A stretch of DNA of 64,000 bases, taken from the NCBI GenBank assembly GCA_020633205.1, contig JACKEB010000014.1, positions 1 through 64,000 of the forward strand, given 5' to 3'. The stretch comes from Polyangiaceae bacterium (lineage in GTDB: Bacteria > Myxococcota_A > Polyangia > Polyangiales > Polyangiaceae). Below are positions 1 through 8,387 of this stretch, in pieces. Under the pieces are notes generated by a model that did not search any database, had not been told where the DNA came from, and was given only the letters and a program-made list of their open reading frames with translations. Numbering within the stretch: the first letter of the stretch is position 1; each line of letters starts with the position of its first letter. Both the position numbers and the translations under genes were made by a program.

Positions 1-3
1 TTC

Positions 4-564
4 GTGCTGTGGGTTCCGGTTTTGTTGATGGTGGTAGCAAGCCTCATGGTGGGTCACTGGGTGATCCTGCCGCGTCCACCTACAGGTGACCCCGAAGTGC
101 GCGCCGCCGTCGCCCAGTTGCGGAGCAAGGGTGACCAGCCCTGGATGGCGGTGCACGTGCTCTACGGAGACTGTCCTTGCTCACGTCGGGTGCTGAAACA
201 CGTGCTCAACAGCGAGCGGCCCAAGGGAGTGAGCGAGAAGCTCGTGCTGGTAGGCCAGGACCCCGAGTTCGAGCTTCGAGCTCGGGAGAAGGGGCTGACT
301 GTTGACGTCGTCGAGATGGAGCAACTCCTCAGCAAGTACCACCTCATGGCGGCGCCCATGTTTCTGGTGGTGAATCCCCGTGGTGACGTGGCCTACATGG
401 GTGGCTATACCGCGAGGAAACAAGGTCCGGATATCGCGGACCGCGAGATCATCCAGCACCTGATGGAGGGTGAAGCCGAGCGAGAGCGCCCGGTCTTCGG
501 TTGCGCTGTCGGCGCGTCTCTCCAGGACGCGTTGGACCCACTTCACATCAAGTATTCCAGATGA
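4..564 (+). CDS. Membrane-anchored thioredoxin-fold protein
   Basis: An N-terminal hydrophobic helix (about residues 2-22) is followed by a thioredoxin-like domain facing the periplasm. A CPCS motif near residue 57 sits where the thioredoxin CxxC lies, and APMFLVV near residue 117 resembles the cis-Pro loop. A third Cys occurs in FGCAVG near the C-terminus. A thiol-disulfide or redox-sensing role is therefore inferred. The GTG start lies at the window edge, so the true N-terminus may be upstream. It ends 12 bp before a membrane histidine kinase, which has its own GAGG ribosome site, so the two are probably co-transcribed and this protein may act with the kinase. I cannot assign a named subfamily. 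Confidence 0.7.
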   Translation: MLWVPVLLMVVASLMVGHWVILPRPPTGDPEVRAAVAQLRSKGDQPWMAVHVLYGDCPCSRRVLKHVLNSERPKGVSEKLVLVGQDPEFELRAREKGLTVDVVEMEQLLSKYHLMAAPMFLVVNPRGDVAYMGGYTARKQGPDIADREIIQHLMEGEAERERPVFGCAVGASLQDALDPLHIKYSR

Positions 565-576
565 AGAGGAACGAAC

Positions 577-2586
577 ATGTCGACTGAAGCCGTCGAGCGA
601 ACCCGCTCGAAGATCCTGGATACGCTGCTGCTGCCGAAGGAGGTCACGGACTTCGAGCGGAGCTATCTCGGGCGGGTCAACAAGATAGGCTTGGTGTTCT
701 TCGCACTTCACCTACCGGTGTTCGTGGCGATCGCGTACTTCAACGATACTGGGCCCTGGACGGCGCTCGTGCTCACGCTGGCGGCCCTCGCAGGGCCGAC
801 GCTCGCGTACGTGGGCTTCGACAACCCCCGCAGCGTTTCGCTGGTCTATGGCTTCACGTCGATGATCATGGGTGGCCTCTTGGTCCACTTCGGGCAGGGC
901 CCGGTGCAGATCGAGATGCACTTCTACTTCTTCGCCCTGCTGGCGATGCTCGCGGTGTACGGCAACCCGATGGTGATCGTGGTGGCGGCGGTGACCGTGG
1001 CGCTGCACCACCTCTTGCTCTGGGCGTACCTGCCCCGCAGCGTGTTCAACTACGACGCACCGATTTGGGTGGTCGCCGTCCATGCTGCCTTCGTCGTGCT
1101 GGAGTCCATCGCCACCGTCTCGATCGCGCGTAGCTTCTTCGACAACGTGATCGGGCTAGAGAAGATCGTGCAAGCGCGAACGACCGAGCTCGACAAGCGC
1201 AACGCCGCGATGCGCCTGGTGCTCGACAACGTAGACCAGGGCTTCTTGACGGTGTGTCGAGACGGAACGCTGTCGCCAGAGTACTCGTCGATCGTCAAGC
1301 GCTGGCTCGGAACGCCTCCAGCGGGCGGTAAGCTGAGTGACTTCCTGGCGAGCTGCGATCCAGACTTCGCGCTGCGCTTCGAGCTCGGCTGGGACGAGGT
1401 GGTCGACGGCATCATGCCGCTCGAGCTGACCTTGGAGCAGCTGCCCCGTCGCCTGGACCTGGCGGGGCGCAACCTGCACTTCGACTACTCGGCCATCTGC
1501 GACGATCAAGGCGAGTTCGCGCGGTCACTGGTGGTGATCACTGACATCACGGCGCAGCTCGAGCGCGAGCGCCTCGAGGTCGAGCGCCGTGAGACGATGC
1601 ACATCTTCGACCGCATCGTGCGTGACAAGAGCGGCTTCCTCGAGTTCTTCAACGAAGCGGACGGCTTGGTGGAGAGCATCAGCGAGAAGCGCCCCGACGA
1701 TCTGTCTGTGCTCAAGCGGCAGATCCACACCTTGAAGGGCAACGCGATGCTCTTCGGGATCCACACCATCGGTGACCTGTGTCACGAGCTGGAGAACCGG
1801 ATGGACGAGGGCGAGGAGTTGCCGCCGGTCGAGCAGTTCGCTCAGCTCAGCGCACGTTGGGACCAAGTGAAGGACAGCATGGACGCGCTGCTCGGCGAGC
1901 GCAGCGATGGCCGCATCGAAGTGGATGACCAGGAGTTCGAGGAAGTTCTCCGCAGCTTGGTCCGCGGCGCGCCACGCACGACAGTTGCCAGGAAAATTGC
2001 TGCCTGGAAATTGGAGCCTACGCAAAAGCGACTCTGCCGAGTTGCCGAACAAGCGCGAGGCATCGCGCGTCGGCTGGGCAAGGGCGAAATCAAGGTGGAT
2101 ATCGACCACTCCGACCTGCGGCTAGACGCGGAGAAGTGGGCAGGCTTCTGGAGCAGCTTCGTGCACGTCGTGCGCAACGCAGTGGACCATGGACTGGAAG
2201 CCGCCGCGGAGGACGGAAGCAAGGTCCCCACCATCAGCCTGACGACTCGGGTCAACGATGAGGAGTTTGCGATCGAGATCGCTGACAACGGCCGCGGCAT
2301 CGACTGGCGCGCCGTCGCCGCCAAGGCGCAGGCCACCGGCTTGCCCAGTGCGACCCAAGACGACTTGGTCGAGGCGCTGTTCCGTGATGGCATCAGCACC
2401 CGCTCAGAGGCCAGCCTATTCTCCGGGCGGGGAGTGGGCATGGGCGCGATGCGCAACGAATGCCTGAGCCGTGGCGGGCGCATCGAGGTGCACGCTGAGC
2501 CGGGTAAAGGGACGAGCGTGCGCTTCAGCTTCCCCAAGCAAACCATGGCCGAGGACCCGATTCGTCAGTACCAAGCGGCGGCGTGA
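577..2586 (+). CDS. Membrane histidine kinase, CheA-like (HPt + HATPase, no CheW domain)
   Basis: 669 residues. Several membrane helices (about 36-180) precede a coiled coil and a PAS-like segment (about 210-330). An HPt domain follows with phosphoacceptor His384 in the motif HTLKGNA, then a CheA-type ATPase with N box HVVRNAVDHGLE (about 529), G1 box DNGRGID (about 570) and G2 box GRGVGM. Classic HisKA dimerisation sequence, CheW domain and receiver are all absent. The kinase should autophosphorylate the HPt His and pass phosphate to a separate receiver, possibly one of the CheY proteins at 8 or 10 kb. No response regulator is adjacent. ATG start with GAGG about 8 nt upstream. Confidence 0.85.
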   Translation: MSTEAVERTRSKILDTLLLPKEVTDFERSYLGRVNKIGLVFFALHLPVFVAIAYFNDTGPWTALVLTLAALAGPTLAYVGFDNPRSVSLVYGFTSMIMGGLLVHFGQGPVQIEMHFYFFALLAMLAVYGNPMVIVVAAVTVALHHLLLWAYLPRSVFNYDAPIWVVAVHAAFVVLESIATVSIARSFFDNVIGLEKIVQARTTELDKRNAAMRLVLDNVDQGFLTVCRDGTLSPEYSSIVKRWLGTPPAGGKLSDFLASCDPDFALRFELGWDEVVDGIMPLELTLEQLPRRLDLAGRNLHFDYSAICDDQGEFARSLVVITDITAQLERERLEVERRETMHIFDRIVRDKSGFLEFFNEADGLVESISEKRPDDLSVLKRQIHTLKGNAMLFGIHTIGDLCHELENRMDEGEELPPVEQFAQLSARWDQVKDSMDALLGERSDGRIEVDDQEFEEVLRSLVRGAPRTTVARKIAAWKLEPTQKRLCRVAEQARGIARRLGKGEIKVDIDHSDLRLDAEKWAGFWSSFVHVVRNAVDHGLEAAAEDGSKVPTISLTTRVNDEEFAIEIADNGRGIDWRAVAAKAQATGLPSATQDDLVEALFRDGISTRSEASLFSGRGVGMGAMRNECLSRGGRIEVHAEPGKGTSVRFSFPKQTMAEDPIRQYQAAA

Positions 2587-2588
2587 CC

Positions 2589-2897
2589 CTACTTGCCGCG
2601 GGTCAGCAGCTTGTTGATCAGATCCTGGGAGTAACCGGAGAGCTCCTTGAAGACGACTCCCATGCCAGGTGGGTCCGTTTCCACACGGACAACGACTCCG
2701 ACACCTTCGATGGTCTCGATGTCGTTCATGATCACGGTGAAGCGAAGGTCGACTTCAGTCCCAACGGGCACCGGCGTCTTGGTCTTGATGAATACGCCGG
2801 TGCGCGAAATGTTGGTGACGTACTCTTGGATGAACTGATCGAAGGAGTCGAACTCCTTGTTGATCGTCAGTCGCTGATCTTGTCGTCCGCTGCTCAC
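2589..2897 (-). CDS. PilZ domain protein (putative c-di-GMP effector)
   Basis: 102 residues made up almost entirely of a PilZ domain. NISRTGVFIKT and VPVGTEVDLRF match the core of the myxobacterial single-domain PilZ group (TIGR02266-like), with GMGVVFKELS near the end. The usual RxxxR c-di-GMP ligand motif is not clearly present at the N-terminus (it reads QDQRLTINKEF), so nucleotide binding is uncertain. The GTG start is 1 bp past the stop of the ribonuclease gene, with GGGGAAG just upstream, so translation is probably coupled. It converges on the kinase gene with a 2-bp gap. Confidence 0.8.
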   Translation of the reverse strand: MSSGRQDQRLTINKEFDSFDQFIQEYVTNISRTGVFIKTKTPVPVGTEVDLRFTVIMNDIETIEGVGVVVRVETDPPGMGVVFKELSGYSQDLINKLLTRGK

Positions 2898-2898
2898 G

Positions 2899-5442
2899 CT
2901 ACTTCCCCGTCAAGTCGAACTGCTCGATGTGGTACTCGCGCCGCGGGGTGAACTCGATGCGGCGCATGTAACGTCGCTCAGCTTCGATCACCGCGTCCTT
3001 CTCCTCGGTCTTCAAGAGGTCGACGATCGCAGGGTGCGCGTTCACGTGCACCGAGTAGCCCTGAAGGTGGCGCAGCTCGCGCCGCACCTGGCGTAGGATC
3101 TCGTAGGCGATCGTGGTGCGGCTCATGATCTGGCCGGTGCCGTCGCAGTAGAAACACGGCTCGTGCATCGTGCGCCCGAGGCTCTCTCGAGTGCGCTTGC
3201 GCGTCATCTCGATCAAGCCGAGTTCGCTGATGCGATTGAGGGTCGTCTTGGCCTTGTCCTTCTCGAGTCGTTGCTCGAGCGCCCGCCAAACCTTGTCGCG
3301 GTTCTTTGGGTTCTCCATGTCGATCAGGTCGAGGATCACCAAGCCGCCGATGTTGCGGAACCGCAGCTGATAAGCGATTTCGTCTACGGCTTCGAGGTTC
3401 GTCTTGAGCGCCGTTTCCTCGAGGTCCTTGCTGCCCTTGCCGACATAGCGTCCGGTGTTTACATCGATCGCCGTGAGCGCCTCGGCCTGATCCAAGATCA
3501 GGTACCCACCGCTCGGCAGTGGCACCTTGCGGCTGAGTGCGCGCGCGATTTCGTCTTCGATGCCATAAGCGTCGAAGATCGGGTCCGAGCCGCTGTAAAG
3601 CTCCACGTCCTTGACCCGGTTTGGCATGAACATTTCGACGAAGCGGACGAGGCGCGTGTACTCCTCCTTGTCGTCGATGACGATCTTCTCGATTTCATCG
3701 GTGAACAGGTCACGCGCCACCTTGAGCACCAGGTCGAGCTCTTCGTAAAGCACGCTCGGCGACTTGGCGTTCTCACGCTTGCGAGCCACCTCTGCCCAGA
3801 GCTTGAGTAGGTAGCCGATGTCTTCCTTCAGGTGCTTCTTGGTGAGGCCTTCGGCGACGGTGCGCACGATCAGGCCGCCCGCGGGGGGCTTTACGGATTC
3901 GATCGCCTTACGAAGCCGCTGCCGCTCACGGAAGGAGCCAATGCGCTTGGAGATGCCGATGTGTTCGACGGTTGGCAGGTACACGACATGGCGACCCGGA
4001 AGGGACACGTGGCTCGTGACACGGGCTCCCTTCGTACCGATGGGCTCCTTCGAGATCTGCACGATCACTTCGTCGCCCTCGCGCACGACCTCCGTGATCG
4101 GGACCGAGCGCGAAACGCGGAGGTTCGTCGCTTTGCGGTTCTTTCCGTCCTTGGAGTCGCCTCGCTTGGAGTCGCCTCGCTTGGAGTCGCCTCGCTTGGA
4201 GTCGCCTCGCTTGGCCTCTCGATCGCCGTCGCGCCCGCGTCGTCGTTTGTCGCGCCCGCGCCGAGAGCGGTCTTGCTTTGATTCCGTGCGGTTCGCGCGC
4301 TGTTCCTGCGCCGCGGGCTGCTTCTCGGAGCTCTCGGTGCCGTTCTTGCGTCGCCTTCCGCGCCTGCGCCTGCGCCTACGCCCCTCGCGGTTGCCCTCGC
4401 CCGAGTCGTCCTTCGTGTTTTCGTCACCTGATCCACGCAGGGCATCGCCAGCGAGCACGGTGGGAGCCTCTGGGTCCGGCCAGCCTTCATCGTCGTCAAC
4501 TGCAGGCGCTGCGCGCCGACGCACCCGGATCACGTCGCCGTCTTCGTCGACCTCTGGGGCGGCAGCCACCTCATCGTCTGCTCGGTCGTCCACGTCGTCC
4601 TGATCGACGTCCGCATCCGCAGCCTCGTCGTCGTCTTCATCACCATCGTCGTCCGCTTCCTCAGCGGGGTCGACGTCGTCGTCCTCAGCGTCTGCCGAGT
4701 CGGAAGCCCTGGCACTAACGACCTCGTCTTCGTCTTCGTCGTCGTCGTCGACTTCCTCCGCGTCTTCGTCGTCTTCGTCGTCTTCGTCGTCTTCGTCGTC
4801 GTCGACTTCTTCCGCGTCGTCTTCGTCAGCGTCTTCGTCGTCGTCGACTTCCTCCGCGTCTTCGTCGTCTTCGTCGTCGACTTCGTCGCCGTCTTCCGCG
4901 TCTTCGTCGTCTTCCGCGCTGGCTACCGGTTCGTCGTCTGCGCGATCGTCTTCGTCGTCTGCGCGATCGTCTTCGTCGTCTTCGTCGACGTCCTCGTCAT
5001 CGTCCTCGTGACGCGACTCGTCTGCGCGATCGTCTTCGTCGTCTTCGTCGTCTTCCTCGTCGTCGTCCGCACCCTCACCCCCGCCCGAGACGAGCACTTC
5101 CTCGTCGTCTTCGTCGTCGGAAGACTTCGCCTCGCCGTCGTCGTCCTTCTCCAGATCGCTCTTCCGCTCGAGCGCGTGTGCGGCGCCCGCGAGGTAGTCC
5201 TCGAAGTCGTCCGGGCGGATCAGATCTTCCACGTGGAGGAACGCCGCGCGCTCCATTCCCACATCGATGAACGCCGCTTGCATGCCGGGAAGCACACGCG
5301 TGACTTTGCCAAGCACGATGTTCCCGACGGTGTTTCGCGCGCGGGCGCGCTCGATTTGTAGTTCGGCGATGACGCCGTCTTCGATTAGGGCGACGCGCGT
5401 CTCACGAAGCGCGACGTTGATGACGAGTAGGTTTCGAGCCAT
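2899..5442 (-). CDS. rng: Ribonuclease E/G family endoribonuclease with large acidic/basic insert
   Basis: RNase E/G cleaves single-stranded RNA and takes part in mRNA turnover and 5S/16S rRNA maturation. I start it at ATG 5442 (MARNLLVINV), the canonical family N-terminus, giving 847 residues; the open frame continues upstream. Residues 1-90 hold the first half of the S1 domain (GKVTRVLPGMQAAFIDVG). Roughly residues 95-445 are a low-complexity insert, first Asp/Glu-rich, then Arg/Lys-rich with four RGDSK repeats. The S1 fold resumes at VVREGDEVIVQI. Catalytic Asp regions LTAIDVNTG and VILDLIDM and the zinc-link CFYC are intact. Whether it is RNase E or G is open; the insert replaces the usual C-terminal scaffold. 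Confidence 0.9.
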   Translation of the reverse strand: MARNLLVINVALRETRVALIEDGVIAELQIERARARNTVGNIVLGKVTRVLPGMQAAFIDVGMERAAFLHVEDLIRPDDFEDYLAGAAHALERKSDLEKDDDGEAKSSDDEDDEEVLVSGGGEGADDDEEDDEDDEDDRADESRHEDDDEDVDEDDEDDRADDEDDRADDEPVASAEDDEDAEDGDEVDDEDDEDAEEVDDDEDADEDDAEEVDDDEDDEDDEDDEDAEEVDDDDEDEDEVVSARASDSADAEDDDVDPAEEADDDGDEDDDEAADADVDQDDVDDRADDEVAAAPEVDEDGDVIRVRRRAAPAVDDDEGWPDPEAPTVLAGDALRGSGDENTKDDSGEGNREGRRRRRRRGRRRKNGTESSEKQPAAQEQRANRTESKQDRSRRGRDKRRRGRDGDREAKRGDSKRGDSKRGDSKRGDSKDGKNRKATNLRVSRSVPITEVVREGDEVIVQISKEPIGTKGARVTSHVSLPGRHVVYLPTVEHIGISKRIGSFRERQRLRKAIESVKPPAGGLIVRTVAEGLTKKHLKEDIGYLLKLWAEVARKRENAKSPSVLYEELDLVLKVARDLFTDEIEKIVIDDKEEYTRLVRFVEMFMPNRVKDVELYSGSDPIFDAYGIEDEIARALSRKVPLPSGGYLILDQAEALTAIDVNTGRYVGKGSKDLEETALKTNLEAVDEIAYQLRFRNIGGLVILDLIDMENPKNRDKVWRALEQRLEKDKAKTTLNRISELGLIEMTRKRTRESLGRTMHEPCFYCDGTGQIMSRTTIAYEILRQVRRELRHLQGYSVHVNAHPAIVDLLKTEEKDAVIEAERRYMRRIEFTPRREYHIEQFDLTGK
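4153..4215. repeat. 15-bp tandem repeat, four copies, inside the RNase E/G gene
   Basis: Four consecutive near-identical 15-bp units (GGAGTCGCCTCGCTT on the plus strand) encode RGDSK repeats in the basic half of the RNase insert. The unit length is a multiple of three, so copy-number change keeps the frame. Exact unit edges are approximate. Confidence 0.85.
4718..5068. repeat. GTC/TTC triplet-rich tract encoding an Asp/Glu run
   Basis: Dense imperfect repeats of GTCGTCTTC-type units (plus strand) encode long Asp/Glu runs in the RNase E/G insert, with interspersed RADDE-type repeats. The repeat is in-frame throughout. Boundaries are approximate. Confidence 0.8.
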
Positions 5443-5826
5443 TGACGATAGAAAAACGCTAGAGGCCTCGACCCGCGCACGGAGCTGCACTGGAACAGAC
5501 GGCGCTGGGGTCGGGGCATCGGAACACCTCGGGGAGCTTGGAGCGGCAACATGCCACCCGACTCCTCCTAGATGCCTGCTTCTCACCCCGCGCGGAGCAA
5601 GTCAAGCGCACGAAATGTTCTGTTATTCCAAGTGGTTACCGGGCCTTCGTTGGGTCCAAAGGGGGATTCCTCGCCGCTTGAGTGGGTCACCACCGCCCCA
5701 CGCGGAAGAAAAACCCTCGCTCCGCCTCCTCTCAAGCCCTTCAATTGACACTCGCTGTCAGGGGGATCGGGGGTGAGGGGACAATCGGACGGAGCCGCGA
5801 CGACCTGCTAAAGCTCAGGCGGTCTC
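5443..5826. other. Divergent intergenic region between RNase E/G and threonine deaminase
   Basis: 384 bp with no convincing gene. It must carry both promoters. A TTGACA hexamer at 5745-5750 has no matching -10 element at normal spacing. TGACA/TGTCA arms around CTCGC (5746-5760) form a short inverted repeat overlapping it. The last 60 bp before the ilvA start are purine-rich. I see nothing else supportable. Confidence 0.5.
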
Positions 5827-7347
5827 ATGAAGCAGGAGCTCCTACGCCGAGTCCTAAACGCGCGAGTGGCGGATGTCCTACCGTCCCCCACGCCGCTGGA
5901 TCCGGCGCCCAACCTGAGCACTCGGCTGCACTACCCGGTGCTGCTGAAACGCGAGGATCTCACGCCGGTCTTCTCGTTCAAGCTGCGCGGCGCCTACAAC
6001 CGCATGGCAATGCTAAGCGACAAGGAGCTCGCCGCTGGAGTCATTGCTGCATCCGCAGGGAACCATGCTCAGGGCGTGGCGTTCGGCGCGGCTCGGCTCG
6101 GCGCGAAGTGCCGAATCGTGATGCCGCGTACCACCCCGTCGATCAAGGTGAACGCGGTGCGGCGCTTTGGCGCGCAGGTCGATCTCGTCGGCGATAGCTA
6201 TTCGGACGCCGCGGAGCACTGCAAGCAACTCGTCGTCGAAACCGGCATGACCTTCGTGCACCCCTATGACGATCTGGATGTGATCGCGGGGCAGGGCACC
6301 GTGGGCCTGGAGATCTTGAATCAAGCCCCCCGAGACCTGAGGTCGATCTTCGTGCCCATCGGAGGCGGTGGCTTGGCGGCCGGCATCGCTGCCATCTGCA
6401 AGGCGGTCAGGCCCGAGGTGCGCGTGATCGGCGTCGAACCGGATGACTCCGACGCCATGCATCGCTCGTTGCGCCTTGGGCATCGCGTGGTGCTGGACAA
6501 GGTCGGTATATTTGCCGATGGCGTTGCCGTGCGGCAAGTTGGAGAGCATACGTTCGAACTCTGCAAGGAGTACCTCGACGACACGGTGACCGTCAGCAGC
6601 GACGAGATCTGCGCGGCGATCAAGGATGCGTTCGAGGACACGCGGTCCGTGCTCGAGCCAGCCGGCGCTCTGGCAATTGCCGGTCTCAAGCGCCACGTGC
6701 GGGCCGGGGAGCTCGTGCCTGGAACCGCCGTTGCGATTACTTCCGGCGCGAACGTGAACTTCAATCGCCTGCGCTACGTCACGGAGCGCACCGAGTTCGG
6801 TGCGGGTCGCGAGGCGGTATTCGCGGTCACCATTCCGGAGAAGCCAGGCGCCTTCCTGAAGCTGTGCGAGGTGTTGGGGGACCGGCAGGTCACGGAGTTC
6901 AACTACCGACTCGCCACGCGGCGCGAGGCGCAGATCTTCGTCGGCGTGGAGGTGGGCTCTCGCAGCGAGGCACGGCAACTCCACGACGCGCTGGTTGCTG
7001 CGGGCTACGGCTGCGTGGACTTGTCGGACGATGACCTCGCGAAGACCCACCTTCGACACATGGTCGGGGGTCATGGCGAGGCGGAGAACGAACTACTCTT
7101 TCGCTTCGAGTTTCCGGAGCGCCCCGGTGCGCTGCTGGAGTTCCTCTCCAGCTTGCGCGGGCGCTGGAACATCTCGCTCTTCCACTACCGCAATCACGGC
7201 GCGGCGTACGGGCGAGTGCTGTGTGGGATGGAAGTCCCCCCAACCCAGATTTACGAGCTCAAGAAGACACTCGATCAAATCGGTTTCCCCTACTTCGACG
7301 AGAGTGATCACCCCGCGGCCAAGCACTTCCTTGGACTGCGGCGCTAG
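5827..7347 (+). CDS. ilvA: Threonine ammonia-lyase (threonine deaminase), biosynthetic type
   Basis: Converts L-threonine to 2-oxobutanoate and ammonia, the first step of isoleucine synthesis. It is a cytosolic PLP fold-type II enzyme of 506 residues, close to the usual size of the biosynthetic form. Lys52 in FSFKLRGAYN is the Schiff-base lysine, SAGNHAQGVA is the substrate loop, and GGGGLAAGIA binds the PLP phosphate. From about residue 320 two ACT-like regulatory domains follow (FAVTIPEKPGAFLKLCE and FRFEFPERPGALLEFL), which normally bind isoleucine for feedback inhibition. It stands alone, converging on a CheX gene with a 31-bp gap. Confidence 0.95.
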   Translation: MKQELLRRVLNARVADVLPSPTPLDPAPNLSTRLHYPVLLKREDLTPVFSFKLRGAYNRMAMLSDKELAAGVIAASAGNHAQGVAFGAARLGAKCRIVMPRTTPSIKVNAVRRFGAQVDLVGDSYSDAAEHCKQLVVETGMTFVHPYDDLDVIAGQGTVGLEILNQAPRDLRSIFVPIGGGGLAAGIAAICKAVRPEVRVIGVEPDDSDAMHRSLRLGHRVVLDKVGIFADGVAVRQVGEHTFELCKEYLDDTVTVSSDEICAAIKDAFEDTRSVLEPAGALAIAGLKRHVRAGELVPGTAVAITSGANVNFNRLRYVTERTEFGAGREAVFAVTIPEKPGAFLKLCEVLGDRQVTEFNYRLATRREAQIFVGVEVGSRSEARQLHDALVAAGYGCVDLSDDDLAKTHLRHMVGGHGEAENELLFRFEFPERPGALLEFLSSLRGRWNISLFHYRNHGAAYGRVLCGMEVPPTQIYELKKTLDQIGFPYFDESDHPAAKHFLGLRR

Positions 7348-7378
7348 ACCCCGTTGACTTAATTGCCATCCGGAAATT

Positions 7379-7885
7379 TCAGAACAGGATGGCGTCACTC
7401 ACATCAAGCGCGTTCTCGATGTGCTGAGTGGGGCTGAGGTTGCATCCGTGCTTGAACTCGTACTGGAACATCACGGTTACCGGGCCCTCCTCGCACTCGT
7501 AGTCTTGGTGCACGCTCTCGATGCCGTGCTCGTCGTTGGGGCACACCTGTAGGCGATAGCCCTTGAGCACGAGCGGCGTGGTCAAGTAGACCTCCGCGCC
7601 GCGCTTCGCCAGATCGGTCTTGAGGCGACCGAGCAGCTGGTTCGCCAGCTCGCCCAACCAGTCCGCTGGAGCGTCGCCTCCGTAAGTTTTCGCAGAGACT
7701 TCCGGCACGGTGGTAATGCAAAGGCTGCCGGAGAGTTCCCTACCCGAGTACCCGATGATGGCTGCGTAGGTTGTCATTCTTGGCGAGTCACAGCCCTGCT
7801 TCAGCTGAACACCGTAGGCGTCGAACAGCGCCTGAGCGTTGGTGTCCACCAGTGCGGCTATGGTCTTTGAGTCTCGGTGCGACAT
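7379..7885 (-). CDS. CheX-like chemotaxis phosphatase domain protein
   Basis: 168 residues resembling the CheC/CheX/FliY family, which dephosphorylates CheY-P. The signature ExxNxxxG occurs once as ELANQLLG in a helix, as in CheX, following the strand GRELSGSLCIT. The extra C-terminal segment contains several Cys. It is the last gene of the minus-strand chemotaxis arm, after a CheY at 8 kb. The ATG start has AAGGGGG 5-6 nt upstream. A hairpin separates it from the CheY gene, so it may be expressed separately. Confidence 0.8.
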   Translation of the reverse strand: MSHRDSKTIAALVDTNAQALFDAYGVQLKQGCDSPRMTTYAAIIGYSGRELSGSLCITTVPEVSAKTYGGDAPADWLGELANQLLGRLKTDLAKRGAEVYLTTPLVLKGYRLQVCPNDEHGIESVHQDYECEEGPVTVMFQYEFKHGCNLSPTQHIENALDVSDAILF

Positions 7886-7924
7886 GCTTGTCCCCCTTGG
7901 GCGCCCAGAGTCGGCGCGGAGTGA

Positions 7925-7944
7925 GCGCGCGCCAAAGCGCGCGC
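7925..7944 (-). terminator. GC hairpin directly after the CheY stop codon
   Basis: Two perfect GCGCGCGC arms flank the loop CAAA, 3 bp beyond the CheY stop. No T-run follows on the minus strand, so it may stabilise the mRNA 3' end or attenuate instead of terminating fully. Confidence 0.4.
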
Positions 7945-7947
7945 GGT

Positions 7948-8313
7948 TCAGGCTACGAGCTTGTTGAGTGCCGCGACGAGCAAGTCGGGCTTGAAAGGCT
8001 TGACGATCCAGCCCTTGGCGCCAGCTGCCTTTGCACGCTGGATCATCGCCGGCTGACCTTCGGTGGTGAGCATCACGATCGGCACGCCCTTACGCGGTGA
8101 GCCGGCGACCTTCTCCACCATCTCGATGCCGTTCATTCGCGGCATGTTCACGTCGCAAACCACGGCGGCGATCCCCGTGTCACCGGTGATCTTGTCGAAG
8201 CCGTCCTGCCCGTCCCCCGCCTCGAGTACTTCGAAGCCTGCCTGGCTCAGTGCGAGCTTGACTTGTTGCCGCACGGAAGCTGAATCGTCCACTACGAGAA
8301 TTTTCTTTGCCAT
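7948..8313 (-). CDS. CheY-type single-domain response regulator
   Basis: 121 residues, receiver domain only. The acidic pair is in VVDDSAS, phosphoacceptor Asp54 is in VVCDVNMPRMNG, the switch Thr lies in VMLTTEG, and the conserved Lys is in WIVKPF. It should be phosphorylated by the CheA at 11 kb or the kinase at 0.6 kb and dephosphorylated by a CheX neighbour. GGAG lies about 7 nt before the ATG start. It is downstream of the MCP-like gene in the minus arm. Confidence 0.92.
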   Translation of the reverse strand: MAKKILVVDDSASVRQQVKLALSQAGFEVLEAGDGQDGFDKITGDTGIAAVVCDVNMPRMNGIEMVEKVAGSPRKGVPIVMLTTEGQPAMIQRAKAAGAKGWIVKPFKPDLLVAALNKLVA

Positions 8314-8387
8314 GTCTACTCCGATTGTTGAGCTAATCGAATTGATTGCGGTGCCGCTCTTTTTGAGGGCGCAGTCCGAAAGTCTGC

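Noticed and set aside
4153..4215. Regular repeats considered as a CRISPR array
   Set aside because: Units are 15 bp with no spacers and encode an in-frame peptide repeat.
5745..5773. TTGACA as a sigma-70 -35 element for ilvA
   Set aside because: No -10-like hexamer 16-18 bp downstream; the region there is G-rich.
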